In this document: piece by piece, positions 60,705 to 64,000 of the stretch
Layout: every line of letters begins with the position of its first letter
Position numbering within the stretch: the first letter of the stretch is position 1
Origin: Thermopolyspora sp040678635
GTDB lineage: Bacteria; Actinomycetota; Actinomycetes; Streptosporangiales; Streptosporangiaceae
NCBI RefSeq assembly: GCF_040678635.1
Contig: NZ_JBFATZ010000011.1
Location: 186,001 to 250,000, forward strand
Direction of reading: 5' to 3'
DNA length: 64,000 nt
Program-made: the position numbers and the translations under genes
Notes under the pieces: generated by a model
Seen by the model: the letters and a program-made list of their open reading frames with translations, nothing else
Databases searched by the model: none
What the model was told of the DNA's origin: nothing

Positions 60705-62741
60705 ATGGTTTCGAGCACGTCGTCCGTCGAGCAGCGGGCCGAGGGTCCGGCGGCCGGGGAACGCCCTGCGACCGGAGAGGACGCAGGCCCGGAAACGCGG
60801 GCGACGGCCGACGCGACCCCGGAGGCGGCCGGTGCTGGGGGTGCTGGGGGCGCGGGGGGTACGGCGGTTCGGCGGCGTCGGGTCGTCGTCTGGGCCGCGG
60901 CCGCCGTGGCCTGCGGGGTGGGCGTGCTCGTGCCGGCCCTCTGGTTCGGGATGAGCGGGCCGCCCCGCGCGATCGTGGACCTGCCCGACGCCGGGCCGGT
61001 GGTCACCTGGTCGTTGCCGGTGGTGCGGCTGCTGGTCAACGGGTTCGCCATGCTCACCGTGGGCGCGCTGCTCGCCGGGGTGGCGTTGCTGCCCGCCGAC
61101 GGCGGGAGGTTGGGGCCGACGGCGCTGCGCTGCGTGCGCGCCGCCGGTCAGTGGGCGCTGTGGTGGGCGGGGTGCACCGCGCTCGGGCTCGCGCTGACCC
61201 TCGCCGACATCCTGGGCGTGCCGCTGTCCCGGCTCGCCGCCCAGGAGGCGGTGCTGGAGCTGATCGGGTCGTTCGACCAGGGCAGGGCCGCTCTGATCGT
61301 CATGGTCGCGGCGATGGCGGTCGCCGCCGCGGCCAATCGCGTGGCCACGGTCCGGGGCGGGCTCGCGCTGCTCGGGCTGGCCGTCTTCGCCCTGCTGCCC
61401 CCGATGTACGCCGGCCACTCCGCCTCCTCCGCCGACCACGACCTGGCGGTGTCGAGCATGATGGTGCACGGCGTGGCCGTGGCCGTGTGGGTCGGCGGCC
61501 TGGTCGCGATCCTGCTCTACCTGCGCGGCGCGGGCGAGCCGCTCGCGACGGCGCTGACCCGGTTCAGCGCGGTCGCGCTCGCCTGCTTCGCGGCGACGGG
61601 GATCTCCGGGCTGGTGAACGTCGTCGGCCGCTTCGACGACCTCGGCCGGCTCCTGACGTCGCGGTACGGCCAGCTCGTCATGGTGAAGGTCCTGGCCCTG
61701 GCGGTGCTGGCCGCGTTCGGGCTCGCGCATCGGCGGCGCACGATCGCCGCGCTCGTCGAAGGCCGCTCCCGGCGCCCCTTCCTGCGGCTCGCCGCCGGCG
61801 AGGTCCTCGTCATGGCCGCCACCGTCGGCCTCGCGGTCGCGCTGTCGCGCACCCCGCCGCCGCCCGGGGAGGGCGAGGCGTCGTGGGTCGGCCTGCAGCT
61901 CGGGTACGATCTGCCGCCGTTGACGTGGGAGCGCCTGGTCACCGAGGGGCGTCTCGATCTGGTCGCCGTGCTGGCGCTGGTCGCCGCGGGTCTCGCCTAC
62001 GCGGCGGGGATGCGGTGCCTGCGGCGGCGGGAGGGCCGATGGCCGGCGACGCGGGCGCTCGCCTGGTACGCGGGGCTCGCCGTGGTGGCGTTCGCCATGC
62101 TCAGCGGCGTCGGCGCGTACAGCAGGGCGATGTTCTCCGTGCACGCGATCCAGCACCTGGTCCTCACCGTGCTCGGGCCGCTGCTGCTGGCCTTGGGCGC
62201 GCCCCTGACCCTGTGGGCGCGGGCCCGATCCGGCGAGGGGAGGTTCTCCGGCGGCCGCACATGGACCGCCCACCCGCTGGCGGTGGTGGCCGCGTACGCG
62301 GTCCCGATGGCGGCGTTCTACTTCACCGACTTGTTCACGGTGGCGCAGTGGAGCCACGCCGGGCACCTGGTGAGCCAGGTCGTGTTCCTCGGCACGGGAT
62401 TCCTCTACTTCCGGCTGGCGCTGGAGGCCGACCCGCCCGCCGTACCGCTGGGACTGGGCAACCGCGTACGGCTCCTGCTCGCCGGTCTGCCGGCGCATAT
62501 GCTGATCACCGTCGCGCTGCTCGACGGGCCGGTGGTGGGGGAGAATTGGTATCGTCGGCTCGGGCTGATGTGGGCGGGGAGCGGCGCGGGCGGCGGGATC
62601 GCCGCGGAGTCCGTCGCGCTCGCCACCGACCAGCGCATCGGCGCGGTCATCAGCGGGCTGGGCGCCTTGGCGGTCTTCACGGCGCTGCTGGTCGCCCTCG
62701 GACTGCGCGGATGGGCGGCGAAGCGGGGCGCGCGGGGCTGA
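60705..62741 (+). CDS. CopD-CtaG fusion membrane protein (copper handling / cytochrome oxidase assembly)
   Basis: 678 residues, about 14 helices. Residues about 60-370 are CopD-like, with VHGVAVAVWVGGLVAILLYL as the conserved His region. Residues about 400-650 are Caa3_CtaG-like (MFSVHAIQHLVLTVLGPLLLALGAPLTL, HAGHLVSQVVFLGTGFLYF). These proteins move copper into the cell or load the oxidase. AGGAGG 6 nt before the ATG at 60705. Confidence 0.88.
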   Translation: MVSSTSSVEQRAEGPAAGERPATGEDAGPETRATADATPEAAGAGGAGGAGGTAVRRRRVVVWAAAAVACGVGVLVPALWFGMSGPPRAIVDLPDAGPVVTWSLPVVRLLVNGFAMLTVGALLAGVALLPADGGRLGPTALRCVRAAGQWALWWAGCTALGLALTLADILGVPLSRLAAQEAVLELIGSFDQGRAALIVMVAAMAVAAAANRVATVRGGLALLGLAVFALLPPMYAGHSASSADHDLAVSSMMVHGVAVAVWVGGLVAILLYLRGAGEPLATALTRFSAVALACFAATGISGLVNVVGRFDDLGRLLTSRYGQLVMVKVLALAVLAAFGLAHRRRTIAALVEGRSRRPFLRLAAGEVLVMAATVGLAVALSRTPPPPGEGEASWVGLQLGYDLPPLTWERLVTEGRLDLVAVLALVAAGLAYAAGMRCLRRREGRWPATRALAWYAGLAVVAFAMLSGVGAYSRAMFSVHAIQHLVLTVLGPLLLALGAPLTLWARARSGEGRFSGGRTWTAHPLAVVAAYAVPMAAFYFTDLFTVAQWSHAGHLVSQVVFLGTGFLYFRLALEADPPAVPLGLGNRVRLLLAGLPAHMLITVALLDGPVVGENWYRRLGLMWAGSGAGGGIAAESVALATDQRIGAVISGLGALAVFTALLVALGLRGWAAKRGARG

Positions 62742-63061
62742 CCCGCCAGGGCGCCAGATGTCCTATTTGCACCTTTAGGGTCAAAAGTCCTAATAGGCCA
62801 GTCAATGCCAGCGTGACCTTTGGTATGACGGTTTGTCGATGAGCCTGGTGAGGTTAGACTTCCGTGAGCTTGCCCCGCGATCCCGCCGCCTCCCCAGGGC
62901 GGAGGGCTACCTGTGAACCCTGCGCATGAACTGAAAACTCGCCCACTTTTCATAACTTTCTGGTACCAGAGTTGGTCAAGTGGCGATAGTGTCATCTTGC
63001 GCAAGTTCCAGATCCTCGGGCAGTTCCCCTCACGGCTGGTCCCTCTCTTCACGAGGATGGG
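62742..63061. other. Long leader region before the b-heme-type membrane protein gene
   Basis: 320 bp without a gene. It starts with the second copy of the 18-bp element (62759-62776). 62900-62990 is lower in GC and contains the 12-bp palindrome TCTGGTACCAGA (62959-62970). It looks regulatory, though I cannot match it to a known riboswitch. Confidence 0.5.
62759..62776 (+). promoter_or_regulatory. 18-bp conserved element, copy 2
   Basis: TGTCCTATTTGCACCTTT, 17 of 18 identical to 48493-48510. Both copies lie 250-290 bp upstream of a cell-envelope gene on the same strand. Confidence 0.55.
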
Positions 63062-63901
63062 ATGAAGGAAATGCGACAAGGATTCGCTCCGCGTCGGAAG
63101 AGCCGCAGGCTCCTCCTCGCCGGGGCGTTGGCGACCGCGGTCGTGGTCGTCGGCATCGCCGTCCAGGGCATGACGTTCCTGGTCGCGGTGCGCGGCTTTC
63201 TGGAGTTCTACACTGGAGCGTTCTCGCTCGTAAGTCTGAGTTTGACGGTGATGGTGGGGCTGGCCGCCACCGACCGCCTGCTGTTGTCCATCCGATTTCG
63301 CATTCTCCTGCAGATCGCCCACCGGGTGATCACCACGTTCGGCCTGGCCTTCCTCGCGACCCACGTCATTCTGAAGATCTCCTCGGGCAAGGCGGAATTC
63401 GTCAACGCCTTCATCCCGTTCTCGGCCGATCGGGTCGCGGTGAGCCTGGGCACCGTGGCGGCCCTCGCCTGGCTGATGATCACGCTGACGGGCGTGTTCC
63501 GCATCCGGTTCGCCACCCGGGGGCAGCCCTGGATGTGGCGGCTCGCGCACAGCATGGCGTACCTGTGCTGGCCCATCGCCATCGTGCACGGCCTCACCGC
63601 GGGCCGCGCCGCCGCCCTGTGGGTGGTGCTGAGCTACGTGGCCTGCCTGATCATGGTCGGGCTCGCCCTGGTGATCCGGCTGGTGGCGACGTTCCGCGCC
63701 AAGCAGGCCGGCGGCCGGGTCGTCGCGATGCCGGTACGGCGCGGCATCGGCATGGGGAGCGGCATGGGTGGCGGCAAAGGCGTGGGCGCGCAGCCCGACC
63801 TCATCGAGGGCATGGCCGCGGACGGCGTGATGGACGCCGAGTTCTGGGCCTCGCTACGCCGCGAGGTGCGCCGCAGAAGCAGGAACGAGGTACGACGCTG
63901 A
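63062..63901 (+). CDS. Membrane protein with four-His b-heme pattern (ferric-reductase/YedZ-like)
   Basis: 279 residues, five or six helices. Two helices each carry a His pair spaced for a b-heme: AHRVITTFGLAFLATHVIL and LAHSMAYLCWPIAIVHGL. This is the pattern of ferric-reductase-like transmembrane domains. The C-terminal ~70 residues are cytoplasmic, Gly/Met-rich (RRGIGMGSGMGGGKGVG) then charged. The flavin domain is missing, so an electron donor encoded next door is expected. ATG at 63062 with GAGG upstream. Confidence 0.7.
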   Translation: MKEMRQGFAPRRKSRRLLLAGALATAVVVVGIAVQGMTFLVAVRGFLEFYTGAFSLVSLSLTVMVGLAATDRLLLSIRFRILLQIAHRVITTFGLAFLATHVILKISSGKAEFVNAFIPFSADRVAVSLGTVAALAWLMITLTGVFRIRFATRGQPWMWRLAHSMAYLCWPIAIVHGLTAGRAAALWVVLSYVACLIMVGLALVIRLVATFRAKQAGGRVVAMPVRRGIGMGSGMGGGKGVGAQPDLIEGMAADGVMDAEFWASLRREVRRRSRNEVRR

Positions 63902-63952
63902 AGTCCCGCAGGCTCTCCACCGGCATGCCCTGCCTGGACGGCGAAGAGACCT

Positions 63953-64000
63953 GGGGACTTCAACGGGGACTTCATCGGCGACTCCAATGGGGACTTCGAA
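63953..64000 (+). repeat. 12-bp tandem repeat at the window end
   Basis: Four 12-bp units (GGGGACTTCAAC, GGGGACTTCATC, GGCGACTCCAAT, GGGGACTTCGAA) run to the window edge. In one frame they encode GDFN-like repeats, but no start codon is visible in that frame between the previous stop and the repeat. It could be the beginning of a repeat-containing gene or a leader region. Confidence 0.6.

Overview
The window is high-GC DNA with dense, often overlapping genes and many GTG or TTG starts. Several genes appear leaderless, with a TANNNT box 6-7 nt before the start codon. There is an XRE/DUF5753-DUF397 pair, an iron box of the DmdR1/IdeR type, a B12-dependent methylmalonyl-CoA mutase and a c-di-AMP-type riboswitch. 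Together these indicate a filamentous actinomycete, probably of the Streptosporangiales (Nonomuraea/Streptosporangium-like). The genus is an inference. I saw no rRNA, tRNA, CRISPR array or complete insertion sequence.

Layout. 1-5.2 kb: a partial GntR regulator, a flavin disulfide oxidoreductase, a Tat-exported alpha/beta hydrolase and a NarL-type two-component pair. 5.2-12.8 kb: the most unusual locus. A divergent ATP-grasp-like ligase faces a four-gene, translationally coupled operon: membrane-anchored NB-ARC/TPR protein, FAD amine oxidase with an extra N-terminal domain, formyltransferase, double-ACT protein. This looks like an undescribed small biosynthetic cluster. 12.9-20.8 kb: dienelactone hydrolase, MtnA, a peptidoglycan amidase, then mutA-mutB-meaB for propionyl-CoA use. 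20.9-25 kb: a TetR repressor divergent from an orphan ATP synthase subunit a, a roadblock protein, an iron-regulated ABC ATPase and an IclR regulator.

24.8-32.8 kb: a catabolic cluster (binding protein, IlvD/Edd dehydratase, FAD oxidoreductase, both aconitase X subunits) followed by an orphan cytochrome b (QcrB-like). 32.8-36.9 kb: a decayed stretch holding opposed HNH-endonuclease and TPR gene remnants, the XRE/DUF397 pair, a hypothetical gene and a small secreted crystallin-like protein. 37-41 kb: a sugar ABC importer (two permeases and a lipoprotein, no ATPase). 41-48.5 kb: SGNH hydrolase, aldo/keto reductase, a membrane-helix protein, a DUF6401-like gene, a PDH-E1-like enzyme and its divergent Lrp regulator. 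48.5-53.1 kb: a c-di-AMP riboswitch before a D,D-carboxypeptidase, a methyltransferase preceded by a duplicated copy of its own 5' end, a double GNAT protein, and a Phd antitoxin divergent from a ClpP paralogue. 53.1-64 kb: ribokinase, PhzF, a cytochrome P450 remnant with its surviving ferredoxin, a HbpS-like protein, an APH kinase, a secreted TIGR03118 protein, a long BpsA-like aminopropyltransferase, a CopD-CtaG fusion and a b-heme-type membrane protein.

All function calls come from reading protein motifs. No database search was run. Operator calls rest on visible symmetry and position only.
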